A stretch of 64,000 nt of DNA from DASWJQ01 sp036397095 (GCA_036397095.1 DASWJQ010000039.1:7494-71493); one strand, 5' to 3'. Counted from the stretch's first letter, positions 1 through 7,892 are shown. The notes: a model not told the origin generated them from the sequence alone. Numbers and translations are program-made.

Positions 1-173
1 TGACGCATGTCGTTGTCAGTTTCTACCCGCTGGCTGGCGACCGCACCCGCGTCCTCATCGTTCACAGTGGCTGGCGGCCAGGTGAAGAATGGCAGCAGGC
101 GCGCGACTATTTTGACCGCGCCTGGCAGATTGTGCTTGAGGCCCTAGAATCAACCATTGCCGGGGAAGAATGA
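1..173 (+). CDS. SRPBCC/AHSA1-type protein, C-terminal end only
   Basis: An open frame runs in from the left edge (frame beginning at base 3) and stops with TGA at 171-173. The visible 56 residues include VLIVHSGWRPGEEW followed by an amphipathic helix (RDYFDRAWQIVLEALE). This looks like the last strand and C-terminal helix of the START/SRPBCC fold in AHSA1-like proteins, which are often encoded beside YCII proteins and ECF sigma factors of the type seen next. The family call rests on this short tail and the neighbours, so it is moderate. The start and most of the protein lie outside the window. Confidence 0.55.
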   Translation, partial: THVVVSFYPLAGDRTRVLIVHSGWRPGEEWQQARDYFDRAWQIVLEALESTIAGEE

Positions 174-219
174 GCGCCGTGCGCAAGCACTCGATCCGAG
201 TTTCCAAGGAGGCAGAGTC

Positions 220-570
220 ATGAAATACGTCATGTTGGTCTACCAGAATGAACAGCGGGCGAAAGCCGCCACCGAACAGGAGATGGCCGAGTCGGTCGCG
301 CTCTACAACGCTTTTCACGAGCAGGTAGCGGCCAGCGGTCAAATGGTCGATGGCACCCGGCTCCGGCACAGCGATACGGCGACCACGGTCAGCGTCCGCC
401 AGGGGAAGACGATTACCACCGACGGTCCCTTCGCCGAGACCAAGGAGCAGCTGGGCGGTTTCTACCTGATGGACTGCACCGACCTCGACGAAGCCATCGA
501 AGTGGCCGCCCGCATCCCGGGTGCGCTCAGCGGCCGTATTGAAATCCGGCCGGTGTACGGCGAGAGCTAG
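220..570 (+). CDS. YCII/DGPF-domain protein
   Basis: A 116-aa protein spanning one YCII-related (DGPF) domain, a small dimeric ferredoxin-like alpha/beta fold. The signature TDGPFAETKEQLGGFYL sits at about residues 67-83. I start at the ATG at 220 because AAGGAGG lies at 206-212 in front of it and the N-terminus MKYVMLVY is typical; an in-frame ATG at 157 has no such site and would overlap the previous gene. DGPF proteins are the regular genomic partners of ECF42 sigma factors, and one follows at 871. Their biochemical role is not established. The gene is co-directional with its neighbours. Confidence 0.9.
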   Translation: MKYVMLVYQNEQRAKAATEQEMAESVALYNAFHEQVAASGQMVDGTRLRHSDTATTVSVRQGKTITTDGPFAETKEQLGGFYLMDCTDLDEAIEVAARIPGALSGRIEIRPVYGES

Positions 571-683
571 GAAGAGGACGGGGAGTAGGAGCCGCACGAT
601 GCCTGGGCTACTGATCCGTCGGCTGCCCCTCCTGGCCGGTGCGCTGTGCTCCAAATCGCCGTTGCCGTTGGCCGGCCGGACTG

Positions 684-704
684 GGGCGATCACAAGGATC
701 GCCC
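684..704. repeat. Small perfect hairpin in the YCII-sigma gap
   Basis: GGGCGATC (684-691) and GATCGCCC (697-704) form an 8-bp perfect stem with a 5-nt loop. It has no T-run, so it does not look like a classical terminator. It resembles the GTAGGGGCG...CGCCC palindromes elsewhere in this window (12521, 12827) and is probably a degenerate member of that intergenic repeat family. The rest of the 571-870 gap shows no convincing gene. Confidence 0.5.
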
Positions 705-856
705 ATACGAAGCGAGGCTCCAAGATGGAAGGCCTGACCGTCGAGTGAGGGCCGAGTCCCATGAGCCTGGTAAGGGAATCCTGGCAAGGGCGAAGCTTGT
801 GTTCGTCCGACCTGAGCTGCAGGCGCGTTCGCGGTACAAACCGGCCGGCAGATCGG

Positions 857-862
857 TACAAT
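857..862 (+). promoter_or_regulatory. Candidate -10 box of a near-leaderless promoter
   Basis: TACAAT at 857-862 lies 8 nt before the ATG at 871, so a transcript starting about 7 nt downstream would begin at or next to the start codon. No good -35 hexamer is visible at 16-18 bp spacing and there is no Shine-Dalgarno sequence before 871, which fits a leaderless start. Weak evidence on its own; the same arrangement recurs at 62215. Confidence 0.35.
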
Positions 863-870
863 GGCCGGCG

Positions 871-2130
871 ATGGACGCAAGACGTCAAGCATTGGACCCG
901 GCCTTCCGCCAACACCACGGCCGCGTGCTGGCCAACTTGATGGCCCGCTTTGGAGACCTTGACCTGGCCGAGGAGGCCCTGGCCGAAGCCTATCTGACTG
1001 CGCTGGAACGCTGGCCGGACGATGGCCAACCGGCCAACCCGGGTGCTTGGCTGACGGTCACTGCCGGGCGCAAGGCGCTCGACCGGCTCCGACGTGAAGG
1101 TATCTATCAGAAAAAGCTCGCGGAGCTGGCCCACGACCCCAGCCAGTCTTCCCGGTCGGGTCCACCCGAGCTGCCGGACGAGTACCCCGACGAGCGTCTC
1201 AAACTGATTTTCACCTGTTGTCACCCGGCCCTGACAGTGGAAGCCCAGGTTGCCCTGACGCTGCGCTCGTTAGGCGGTCTGACCACCTGCGAAATCGCCC
1301 GAGCCTTCCTGGTGCCGGAGGCCACCATGGCCCAGCGATTGGTACGGGCCAAGCGCAAGATCCGCCAAGCGGGGATTCCGTTTCGCGTGCCGGACCCGGC
1401 CGCCCTCTCCGACAGGCTGGGTGCGGTGTTGGTAGTTATTTATCTCGTCTACAACGAAGGCTACCGGGCCACCGGCGGCGGCGTGCTGGATCGGCCTGAC
1501 TTGTCGGCCGAGGCCGTTCGGTTGGCCGGCTTGCTTGTCGCCCTCCTGCGCCAACAGGCGAAGGAAGAAGTTTTGGCCGAGCCGCTTGGTCTGCAGGCCC
1601 TGCTCCTGCTCATCGAGGCCCGCCGGCCCGCCCGCCTGGATGCAGCGGGGGATCTGGTGCTGCTGCGTGATCAGAACCGATCGCGTTGGGATCATGTGCA
1701 GATTGACCGGGGTCGCCGGCTACTGGCCCGGGCGGCCGCCCTGCGGGCCCCGGGTCCATACCAATTGCAGGCCGCCATCCAATTGGCCCACAACCAGGCC
1801 GCCAGCGCCGATGCCACGCCATGGGCCGAGATTGCTCGCCTCTACCAAAGCCTGGACTCCCTGCAGCCCACGCCCGTGGTTCAACTCAACTGGGCGGTGG
1901 CTCTGGCCTTCAACGGCGAGCATGGGCGCGCCTGGCACCTGCTCGAGGCCCTGGATCAATCCGGTTTGTTGGCCGACTACAGCCCGTACTACGTCGCCCG
2001 GGCCGAGCTGCTGCGCCAGCAGGGCGACCTCGCCGCTGCCGCCGGCGCGCTGCGCAAGGCGGCCGCCGTCAGCACCAACCGGATCGAGCAGCGCCGGCTG
2101 CGGCAGCAAGCTGCCGAGTTGCAAGGCTAG
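871..2130 (+). CDS. ECF42-type RNA polymerase sigma factor with C-terminal extension
   Basis: A 420-aa sigma-70-family regulator, far longer than ordinary ECF factors. Region 2 lies at about residues 10-85 (DLAEEALAEAYLTALERWP) and region 4 at about 121-165 (LTTCEIARAFLVPEATMAQRL). The motifs IFTCCHPAL (113-121) and YNEGYRA (194-200) and a long helical, TPR-like C-terminal half (about 180-420) are hallmarks of the ECF42 group, which pairs with DGPF/YCII proteins. Such genes flank it on both sides here. I prefer the ATG at 871, which gives the usual N-terminus with the DPAFRQHHGRVLANL box; upstream extension would be low-complexity. In this group the C-terminal extension, rather than an obvious anti-sigma factor, is thought to modulate activity. 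No anti-sigma gene is seen. Confidence 0.92.
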   Translation: MDARRQALDPAFRQHHGRVLANLMARFGDLDLAEEALAEAYLTALERWPDDGQPANPGAWLTVTAGRKALDRLRREGIYQKKLAELAHDPSQSSRSGPPELPDEYPDERLKLIFTCCHPALTVEAQVALTLRSLGGLTTCEIARAFLVPEATMAQRLVRAKRKIRQAGIPFRVPDPAALSDRLGAVLVVIYLVYNEGYRATGGGVLDRPDLSAEAVRLAGLLVALLRQQAKEEVLAEPLGLQALLLLIEARRPARLDAAGDLVLLRDQNRSRWDHVQIDRGRRLLARAAALRAPGPYQLQAAIQLAHNQAASADATPWAEIARLYQSLDSLQPTPVVQLNWAVALAFNGEHGRAWHLLEALDQSGLLADYSPYYVARAELLRQQGDLAAAAGALRKAAAVSTNRIEQRRLRQQAAELQG

Positions 2131-2144
2131 CCGGGAGAGTACCC

Positions 2145-2504
2145 ATGCATGCAAACCAACCACAGCCGGGTGATCCGCCGGCCCGCATGGTCCAACTGAT
2201 CCTGGGCTTCTTCAAGAAGGGTCCAACCTGGAGCGCCGAGTCATCTCCCCAGGTCGAGGCCGACCAACGGCGTCACCTGGCGACCTTGCATGAGCTTCGC
2301 CAAAGCGGCATGCTGCTGTTGTCCGGCCCGACGCCGGAAAGCGGCGACCTGCGCGGCCTGGTGGTCTTCCGGCCTGGCAGCCGCCGGCAAGTCGAAGGCT
2401 GGCTGGCCGACGACGCCCACGTGCGCAGCGGCCGGCTGGTGATCGAGTTGCACGAATGGTGGCTGGATGCCGAAGTGGTGGAGCGGTTGGGGGCTGCGGA
2501 GTAG
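2145..2504 (+). CDS. YCII-like small protein
   Basis: A 119-aa protein starting at ATG 2145, 14 bp after the sigma-factor stop, with GGGAG just upstream. Its core (MVQLILGFFKKGPTW ... QRRHLATLHELRQSGMLLLSGP ... LRGLVVFRPGSRRQVEGWLADDAHVRSGRLVIELHEW, described piecewise) has the alternating strand-helix pattern and the GP...LRG...ADDPxV-like ending of YciI-family proteins. It lacks the DGPF motif, so it is a diverged second member. Tight spacing suggests cotranscription with the sigma factor. Function unknown. Confidence 0.8.
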   Translation: MHANQPQPGDPPARMVQLILGFFKKGPTWSAESSPQVEADQRRHLATLHELRQSGMLLLSGPTPESGDLRGLVVFRPGSRRQVEGWLADDAHVRSGRLVIELHEWWLDAEVVERLGAAE

Positions 2505-2872
2505 GGATTTGGGACTGGGGACTGGGGATTGGGAGCGGTGATAAGTGACAGGTGAAAGGTGATATGCAAGAACGGTGAAGCGGGAATGGTGGGCCACATT
2601 GCCGAGCTCCCGCCCAACCCGAAGGGGAATCCAGGCTACCGAAACTTGCAGGACGGTGAGTGGGTGTCTGCCCCTCTCTGTGCTCAGGGTGCTTCGCTTA
2701 GGGGCGGCACAAGTGCAGGGATTGGGGATTGGGAGCGGTGATAAGTGATAAGTTACAGGTAATAGGTGATACGGAATACGGAAGCGCACGGAAGACCGAA
2801 CGGGATAACGCCAACCTCGCGCAACCCGAAGGGGAATCCAGGCTACCGAAGCTTGCACGACGGTGAGTGGGG
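2505..2872. repeat. Composite intergenic repeat module, two copies
   Basis: Two copies of a composite unit about 207 bp apart. Each begins with G-rich heptamer-like units (GGGGATT/GGGGACT; 2505-2532 and 2719-2737) running into GATTGGGAGCGGTGATAAGTGA (written in two parts: GATTGGGAGC + GGTGATAAGTGA), and ends with a ~49-bp segment (2615-2663 and 2822-2870) containing CCCGAAGGGGAATCCAGG. The GGGGAYT heptamers recur at 26313-26390 and resemble the short tandem heptamer repeats known from cyanobacteria and other environmental bacteria. Open frames here are repeat translations, not genes. Confidence 0.75.
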
Positions 2873-2910
2873 GTCTGGGGTCGCACTACATCCCCGCCCC
2901 CAGGGCCCCC

Positions 2911-3146
2911 CCTTGAGGGGGGAGCTGTATGGGGGGAGAAAGAGACAATCAACGTCGATAACGAGCTACGGTGTCGAACTGTCTGCACCGAGAGCAAGAA
3001 GCCCCGCCGCGGCAGCGGCATACCCCCCTCCCCCTTGAGGGGGGAGCTGTATGGGGGGAGAAAGAGACAATCAACGTCGATGACGAGCTGCGGTATGGAA
3101 CTGTCTGCGTCGAGAGAAAGAAGCCCTGCCGCGGCAGCGCCTTAAA
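2911..3146. repeat. Tandem direct repeat, unit about 122 bp
   Basis: TTGAGGGGGGAGCTGTATGG occurs at 2913 and again at 3035, and the following ~110 bases (GGGGGGAGAAAGAGACAATC, then AACGTCGAT and GCCGCGGCAG) are repeated with few changes. Each unit opens with a C-run/G-run self-complementary element (CCCCCC-TTGA-GGGGGG). This fills the rest of the gap before the ferric-reductase-like gene. No real coding sequence is visible; it is a local duplication of a common GGGGGAG-type intergenic repeat. Confidence 0.8.
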
Positions 3147-3158
3147 CCCCCCTAAACA

Positions 3159-3878
3159 CTAACCCCTGGCACTGCGTTTGGACGTCTGCACGGGGAAGAT
3201 CGCGCCAACAACACGGTAGATGCTCAAGAACAACAGCGATGCGCCGCTGGCCACATACGCCGCCTGCACCAGAAGCGAGCTGGAATCGCTGCCGCTGGTG
3301 ATGCCGTGCAGCAAGGCCATGGCGAAAGCGCCAAACGTTAGAAAGTGGAGCCAGCGCCAGAGTTTGTGTCCGATTCGCTTACGAACGTAGAAGCTCAGGC
3401 TGATCACAATCAGGGCATAAAAGGCAAGTTGGCCCAGGCCGACCCACAACGGCTCATAGGCCGTACTCTGGAATGGCACCAGGACCTGACTCAGCGAGTA
3501 CTGAATGTATCGGTCACCCAAAAGAATCAGTGCATGAAACAACGCCAGGTTGAGGCCCAGCAGGCTCAAGTACTGGTGGAGTTCGAAGGCCAGCGGGCCC
3601 CCGGGCCAAAGGCGCGCCAGCTTGTTGGAAATCGAGATGCCTAAGGCCATTGAAAGCCACATCAGCCCGTAGGCGGTCAGCCCGCTGGCACGTGACAGGT
3701 ACCAATAGGCTTTCGGTGCGTCACCAAAGAGCGTGGCCGCCAGGTCCGGCGCCCAGGCCGGCACCAGTACAACCGCCAACAGCACCCCAAAGAGCACCGA
3801 CAAGAACATGATGGCAACCGTCCCAAATGGAACTGCCGTCTCCAGTTCGTCGAGATCCACCGTCGTCTGTTCAGCCAT
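3159..3878 (-). CDS. Ferric-reductase-like transmembrane haem protein
   Basis: A 239-aa integral membrane protein with about six hydrophobic helices. Five histidines are placed as in ferric-reductase-like domains: H101 and H115 (HX13H) on one helix, H178 and H191 (HX12H) on another, plus H171, consistent with two b-type haems stacked across the membrane. There is no fused FAD/NADPH domain, so it resembles the stand-alone MsrQ/YedZ-like or FRD transmembrane subunits that pass electrons to a partner. It abuts the ApbE gene directly (stop of ApbE at 3879-3881, start here at 3876-3878) and is the last gene of a four-gene minus-strand operon. Its electron acceptor is not identified. Confidence 0.85.
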   Translation of the reverse strand: MAEQTTVDLDELETAVPFGTVAIMFLSVLFGVLLAVVLVPAWAPDLAATLFGDAPKAYWYLSRASGLTAYGLMWLSMALGISISNKLARLWPGGPLAFELHQYLSLLGLNLALFHALILLGDRYIQYSLSQVLVPFQSTAYEPLWVGLGQLAFYALIVISLSFYVRKRIGHKLWRWLHFLTFGAFAMALLHGITSGSDSSSLLVQAAYVASGASLLFLSIYRVVGAIFPVQTSKRSARG

Positions 3879-4805
3879 CTAGCCCTTCCACACAAATGCA
3901 TCCCAGCCACGAGACGCCCATGCTTGCCCATGGTCGCCGATCAGCAACCCCTCGGTTGCCGGCTGGCCGTGGAGCCAGCCGAGGCCCAACGAATGGCCAA
4001 GCAGCAGGGACGCCTTGGCAGCCGCTTCCGCCTGGAGCCCATCGGCGGCGATGACGGTTGACCGCACCACATCACTGCGTGACGGGGCTGCGGTGCGCGG
4101 ATCGATCAAGTGATGCTGGTCGCCGGCCGGCCCAGACCAGCGCCGCCGGTCGCGGCCGGAGGTGGCGACAAAGCCGTCTTCGACCACGAGCAGGCCCAGG
4201 GGCTCGCCCGCCTCATCCCCCAACCCGTCGATGTCAATGGCCCAAGGATGACCATCGCGCCGCGGACCCCGGACGGCAATGTCGCCGCCGGCGTCGACCA
4301 AAGCCGGCCCAAGCCGAGAAAGGCGGTTGGCCGCCTGGTCGGCCGCCCAGCCTTTGGCAATGCCGCCCAGGTCGATCCGCACATCCGGCGGGAGCCAAAT
4401 CCGGCTGTCAGCCTCATCAATCTTGACTGCCGACCACATGCCAGCCGGGATACCGTCCGGCGCCTCGCGAACCGGGCCTTGTCCCAGACCCAGCTCAAAG
4501 CCGCGGTCGTAACCAGCGAACTCGAGGGCAGGCAGCACCGTCGGATCCACCAATCCACCGGTAAGACCGGCCGCCCGCACGGCGGCAGTGGTGACGGCCA
4601 GCATCGTGTTGGACACACGCTGCCAGCCACCGCCTCGAGCGTTGACGTGGCAAAGCTCGCTATCCGGCCGGAAGCGACTGAGCTTGGCCTCCCATTCCTC
4701 GAACCAGGCCGGCACCTGGCGCAGGGTGGCCTCCGCCACCGGGTTGTCGGCGTCCACGACGGCCTTCATTTGACAACCCATCGCACGGAACGTGATCTCA
4801 AGCAT
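3879..4805 (-). CDS. apbE: FAD:protein FMN transferase (ApbE family)
   Basis: A 308-aa ApbE-like enzyme, normally attaching FMN to Thr/Ser of exported electron-transfer proteins using FAD and Mg2+. Visible family motifs: N-terminal FRAMGCQM, FSRFRPDSEL (residues ~43-51), IDLGGIAKGWAAD (FAD/metal loop), LVDAGGDIAVRG and HHLIDPRTAAP. No signal peptide is evident, which is unusual for the periplasmic or lipoprotein forms. The C-terminal metal-site region reads ADGLQAEAAAKASLLLG, where canonical enzymes have an A-D-A-x-x-T-A segment, so one metal/FAD contact may differ. It sits between a Ser-rich membrane protein and a ferric-reductase-like protein; an obvious FMN-binding target domain is not seen in the operon. 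Confidence 0.9.
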   Translation of the reverse strand: MLEITFRAMGCQMKAVVDADNPVAEATLRQVPAWFEEWEAKLSRFRPDSELCHVNARGGGWQRVSNTMLAVTTAAVRAAGLTGGLVDPTVLPALEFAGYDRGFELGLGQGPVREAPDGIPAGMWSAVKIDEADSRIWLPPDVRIDLGGIAKGWAADQAANRLSRLGPALVDAGGDIAVRGPRRDGHPWAIDIDGLGDEAGEPLGLLVVEDGFVATSGRDRRRWSGPAGDQHHLIDPRTAAPSRSDVVRSTVIAADGLQAEAAAKASLLLGHSLGLGWLHGQPATEGLLIGDHGQAWASRGWDAFVWKG

Positions 4806-4811
4806 CTAACC

Positions 4812-5168
4812 CTATCCGGACGAGCGTGTCGAGGCCGATGACGATGGCCGGGAAGACGATGAGGACGAGGCAGACGAGGCCGCCGGAGCACTGACGCGAC
4901 GCAAAGCCGGGGGAGCTGCCGTCGGGGCGGCGTTGACAGCCGTCGTTTGAAGATCGTCGGGCGCCGGTATCACCGTCGGAACCGGCGGCAGCGCCAACAC
5001 CAGCGGCGTCACGGTCGGCTCGGGCTGGCTCTCGCCCGCCCCTTCGGCCGAAAGCTTGGCCCACCCTCCAAGCGTTCCGGCCAACGCCAGTAGCGTCAGG
5101 AGGGTCTTACTCAGACCGCCGGCGATCGGGGGCTTGCGCCGCCTGGCGGCCGGGGAGGAGCTAGCCAC
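4812..5168 (-). CDS. Hypothetical single-pass membrane protein, Pro/Ser-rich
   Basis: A 118-aa frame in the operon between the PepSY-like protein and ApbE. I infer a GTG start at 5168, overlapping the upstream stop codon by 8 nt, because no ATG gives a sensible N-terminus. It has a basic N-terminus (ARRRKPP), one hydrophobic segment (TLLTLLALAGTLGGWAKL, ~24-40), a Pro/Thr/Val-rich stretch and a Ser-rich C-terminus ending in a long Ser/Ala tract. No known domain is recognised. Location and translational coupling argue that it is real; its function is unknown. It could be a membrane anchor or partner for the redox proteins encoded on either side. Confidence 0.55.
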   Translation of the reverse strand: MASSSPAARRRKPPIAGGLSKTLLTLLALAGTLGGWAKLSAEGAGESQPEPTVTPLVLALPPVPTVIPAPDDLQTTAVNAAPTAAPPALRRVSAPAASSASSSSSSRPSSSASTRSSG

Positions 5169-5718
5169 TGTCCTCGTCCTCGTCTTCGTGTTCATCTTCG
5201 TGCTCGTCATCGTCATCACCATCATGCTCGCCGTAGCTGCCGCCATCGTCCGCTGGCGGGCTGCTGGCGCCGTTGTAGAGCAGGATGGCGTCGGTGGCCG
5301 AGATATAGACCGGGCCGCCGTCCAGCAGCACCTCGTAGGCAACCGTGCCCCGGAAGTCGACAAGTTCCGGCCAGTGGCGCAGCTCACTGCCCGGCGCCAG
5401 ATTCAACGCCAACCCGACGGCCAGTTCCGCAGACACCGGGTACACCGCAGTCTGAGGCTCAGCCGGCGGTTCGGCGATCCCGCTGGCGGCAATCGTCTCG
5501 TAGGCCTCCGCCAACTGGACGTTGGCCTGCTCGAGCGCCTGCTGGTATTCGGCCTCCCGTACCTGCCACTCGGCTTCGATCTCCGGCGGGAGCTCCACCG
5601 CCGGAGCCGGCCCGACTCCCTCGGCTTGTTGAGCGGCGACGGCCGCAACCGCCCCAATGGCGACCAGCAGAAAAGCAGTCAGCCCTACCGACAGAAAAAG
5701 CGCCGTTCTTTGACCCAT
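5161..5718 (-). CDS. Secreted PepSY-like protein with acidic Asp/Glu/His tail
   Basis: 185 aa from the ATG at 5718; an upstream GTG at 5727 sits inside the GGGAGG ribosome site, so I reject it. An N-terminal signal/anchor (~6-32) ends in AVAAVAAQQA. The central part (residues ~95-150: AELAVGLALNLAPGSEL ... ELVDFRGTVAYEVLLDGG, then VYISATDAIL) reads like a PepSY repeat. The C-terminus is about 30 residues of almost only Asp, Glu, His and Gly, which could bind divalent metal. First gene of the operon with ApbE and the ferric-reductase-like protein, divergent from a two-component system. The short NGAS near residue 145 is at best a degenerate flavinylation motif. PepSY assignment is by pattern only. 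Confidence 0.7.
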   Translation of the reverse strand: MGQRTALFLSVGLTAFLLVAIGAVAAVAAQQAEGVGPAPAVELPPEIEAEWQVREAEYQQALEQANVQLAEAYETIAASGIAEPPAEPQTAVYPVSAELAVGLALNLAPGSELRHWPELVDFRGTVAYEVLLDGGPVYISATDAILLYNGASSPPADDGGSYGEHDGDDDDEHEDEHEDEDEDSG

Positions 5719-5842
5719 GCTGTGCACCTCCCAGATACAGGCTGAAGCTTAGGTTTCGATGCTAAGATTCGTCTGGGAATGGCGACCCAACATTCCAAGG
5801 ATTTTCCAATCCAACGCCGCTACCCTGCCACGGAGGTCGCCC

Positions 5843-6529
5843 ATGAAGCTGCTCGTTGTAGAAGACGATCCCAAACTGGGTCGGTTAATCCAGTCTGTCC
5901 TGGCTGAGTCTGGTTTTCCGGCGGAACTGGCGGCCGACGGCGACACCGGCCTCGATCTGGCGCTGCGCGGTCACTATGATGTTGCCGTTATTGACTGGAT
6001 GCTGCCCGGGCGGGATGGCCCTGCCATTTGCCGGGCGGTTCGAGCGGCAGGCATTCCTACCGCCCTGATTCTTCTGACGGCCCGCAGCCAGATCGAGGAC
6101 CGCGTTGCCGGTCTCGACAGCGGCGCCGATGATTACCTGGTCAAACCGTTTGCCTTCGAGGAACTGCTGGCCAGGGTGCGGGCACTTGGCCGGCGCGGCG
6201 CCCCCTTAAACCGGGACACCTGGGAACTTCGGACAGGCCAGGTGGTGATGGATTTGGGCGCACACACTGCCCGGCGCGGCGAGACCCCGCTCGACCTGAC
6301 CAAGACCGAGTGGTCACTGCTTGAGTTCTTCCTGCGTCACCCGGGCCAAATCCTGACCCGGCAGCAGATACTTGATTACGTTTGGTCTTACGACACCTCG
6401 GTCCAGCCGAGCCTGGTCGATGTGTACGTTTCCTACCTGCGCAAGAAGCTTGATCAACCTGGCCTGGGTGACCCCATTCTGACGGTCCGTGGCGTGGGCT
6501 ACCGCTGGCAGGCACCCGATGTTCCATAA
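5843..6529 (+). CDS. OmpR-family response regulator
   Basis: 228 aa. The receiver domain (1-115) has the acidic pair E7/D8-D9, the phospho-acceptor D51 in VIDWMLPGRDG, T79 and K101 (LVKPF). A winged-helix DNA-binding domain (about 128-224) shows the usual LTKTEWSLLEFFLRHPG, VDVYVSYLRKKL and TVRGVGYRW elements. Start ATG 5843 follows CGGAGG at 5831. It overlaps the histidine kinase gene by 11 nt, so the pair is translationally coupled. Divergent from the PepSY/ApbE/ferric-reductase operon across a ~125-bp gap, which makes that operon the most likely regulatory target. Confidence 0.95.
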   Translation: MKLLVVEDDPKLGRLIQSVLAESGFPAELAADGDTGLDLALRGHYDVAVIDWMLPGRDGPAICRAVRAAGIPTALILLTARSQIEDRVAGLDSGADDYLVKPFAFEELLARVRALGRRGAPLNRDTWELRTGQVVMDLGAHTARRGETPLDLTKTEWSLLEFFLRHPGQILTRQQILDYVWSYDTSVQPSLVDVYVSYLRKKLDQPGLGDPILTVRGVGYRWQAPDVP

Positions 6530-7892
6530 CCTGCGTCTGCGCCTGACCCTGCTCTACCTGGCCGCCGGCGCCGGCCTTTCGCTGGCGATGGCGCTGACAG
6601 CCTATGGCCTGGTCAGCTATTACTTCCAGCGCACCACGGACCGCGCGCTGCAGCATGTGATGGCCGAGCATATGGAATTGCTGGGAGCCGAGCTGCCAAC
6701 CGAATTGTGGCAAGCCGAGGAGACCTGGTACAGCGGCGCCGCCAGCTTGCTCCCCCCCCAAATCAGCGCCGCACTGCGCCCTGTGCTCGAGCAGGATCCA
6801 TCCTTTGATCCGGGCCAAGTCGAATTTCATGAGACCGCCGGCGAGCAGGCGCTCGATGCCGAATTGGCCGCCATTTTCGTACTGGCGCTCAATGAACGCG
6901 GCCGGCTCCTGCCCGGCTTCAACCTGGAAGCCTCCCCGCTGGCACCGGACACGGAAGCGGTTGAAGAGGCGCTGGAACACGGCCACGATTTCCGCACGGT
7001 CCGGGCCGGTGGCACACGAATCCGACTGTTGACCTACCAACTGCAGGGGATCGATCAACCCCGCATCCTGCAGGTCGGCCGCTCGCTGCGCGACCAGCAG
7101 CAACTGCTTGCCCTGCTGGGGGTCGGGCTATTTGTGTTTGGTGCTGTCACCCTGGCCGGGTTGGCCGCTGCTAGTTGGTGGCTGGCGGGCGAGAGCCTGC
7201 GTCCCACAGAACTCGCTTTCGAGCGCCAACAGTCGTTCGTGGCCAACGCAAGCCATGAGCTGAGGGCGCCGTTGACGCTGATACGGTCGAGCGCCGAGGT
7301 TGCCAGGTCGAAAGCCAGCGGCAAACAGGCCTCACTGCTCGACGACATCCTGCACGAAGTCGATCACATGAGCCGCCTAATTGAGGACCAATTGCTCCTA
7401 TCGCGACTGGATGTCGACCGGCTGCCATTGACCCTGCAGCCGATCGCCTTGCACACGCTGGCAGGTGAATTGGTCCGCCAGGTACAAGACTTGCCGGCGG
7501 CAACCGGATTGGCCATTGGCTGCTCGGCCGAGCCCATCTGGACACAGGGCGATCCGACAAGGTTACGGCAAGTCCTTCACATCATTCTGGACAACGCCAT
7601 CCAACACACACCGGATGGAGGCACCATTGACGTTCAGGTGTTGGCAAACGGCTCGGATGTTATCGTGCGGGTTGAGGATGATGGTCCGGGGATCCCGCCG
7701 GCCGACCTGGGGCACGTTCTTGACCGCTTCTACCGGGTGGACAAAGCCCGTCGTCGTGGCCAGGGATCTGGTCTTGGCTTGTCGATCGCAACGGCACTGG
7801 TGCGGGCACACCGGGGCGAACTCACCATCGAAAGCCAGCCTGGCCAGGGAACGACCGTCAGCGTGCGGTTGCCAAGGCTGCACCGGAGCTGA
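6519..7892 (+). CDS. Membrane sensor histidine kinase
   Basis: 457 aa. Two transmembrane segments (about 11-35 and 196-222) bracket a ~155-residue extracytoplasmic sensor region without a recognisable named domain. HisKA box FVANASHELRAPL gives the phosphorylated His at residue 246. The ATPase part has the N box (ILDNAIQHTPDGG), G1 (VEDDGPGIPP) and G2 (GQGSGLGLSIA) motifs. The HAMP domain appears to be missing or very short between TM2 and HisKA. Cognate partner of the response regulator just upstream. Likely senses a redox, metal or envelope signal given the divergent redox operon (inference). Confidence 0.94.
   Translation: MFHNLRLRLTLLYLAAGAGLSLAMALTAYGLVSYYFQRTTDRALQHVMAEHMELLGAELPTELWQAEETWYSGAASLLPPQISAALRPVLEQDPSFDPGQVEFHETAGEQALDAELAAIFVLALNERGRLLPGFNLEASPLAPDTEAVEEALEHGHDFRTVRAGGTRIRLLTYQLQGIDQPRILQVGRSLRDQQQLLALLGVGLFVFGAVTLAGLAAASWWLAGESLRPTELAFERQQSFVANASHELRAPLTLIRSSAEVARSKASGKQASLLDDILHEVDHMSRLIEDQLLLSRLDVDRLPLTLQPIALHTLAGELVRQVQDLPAATGLAIGCSAEPIWTQGDPTRLRQVLHIILDNAIQHTPDGGTIDVQVLANGSDVIVRVEDDGPGIPPADLGHVLDRFYRVDKARRRGQGSGLGLSIATALVRAHRGELTIESQPGQGTTVSVRLPRLHRS

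Noticed and set aside
55..1224. Long minus-strand open frame of 389 codons across the YCII and sigma-factor genes
   Set aside because: It is antisense to genes with clear family motifs; in GC-rich DNA such long shadow frames are common and its translation shows no domain.
2698..3145. Open frames with PNPQS/PPSRGG-type translations in the repeat block
   Set aside because: They are translations of G-rich intergenic repeats and appear in all frames of both strands.
6141..7103. Minus-strand open frame of 320 codons opposite the two-component genes
   Set aside because: Antisense shadow of the response regulator and histidine kinase; no motif or ribosome site.
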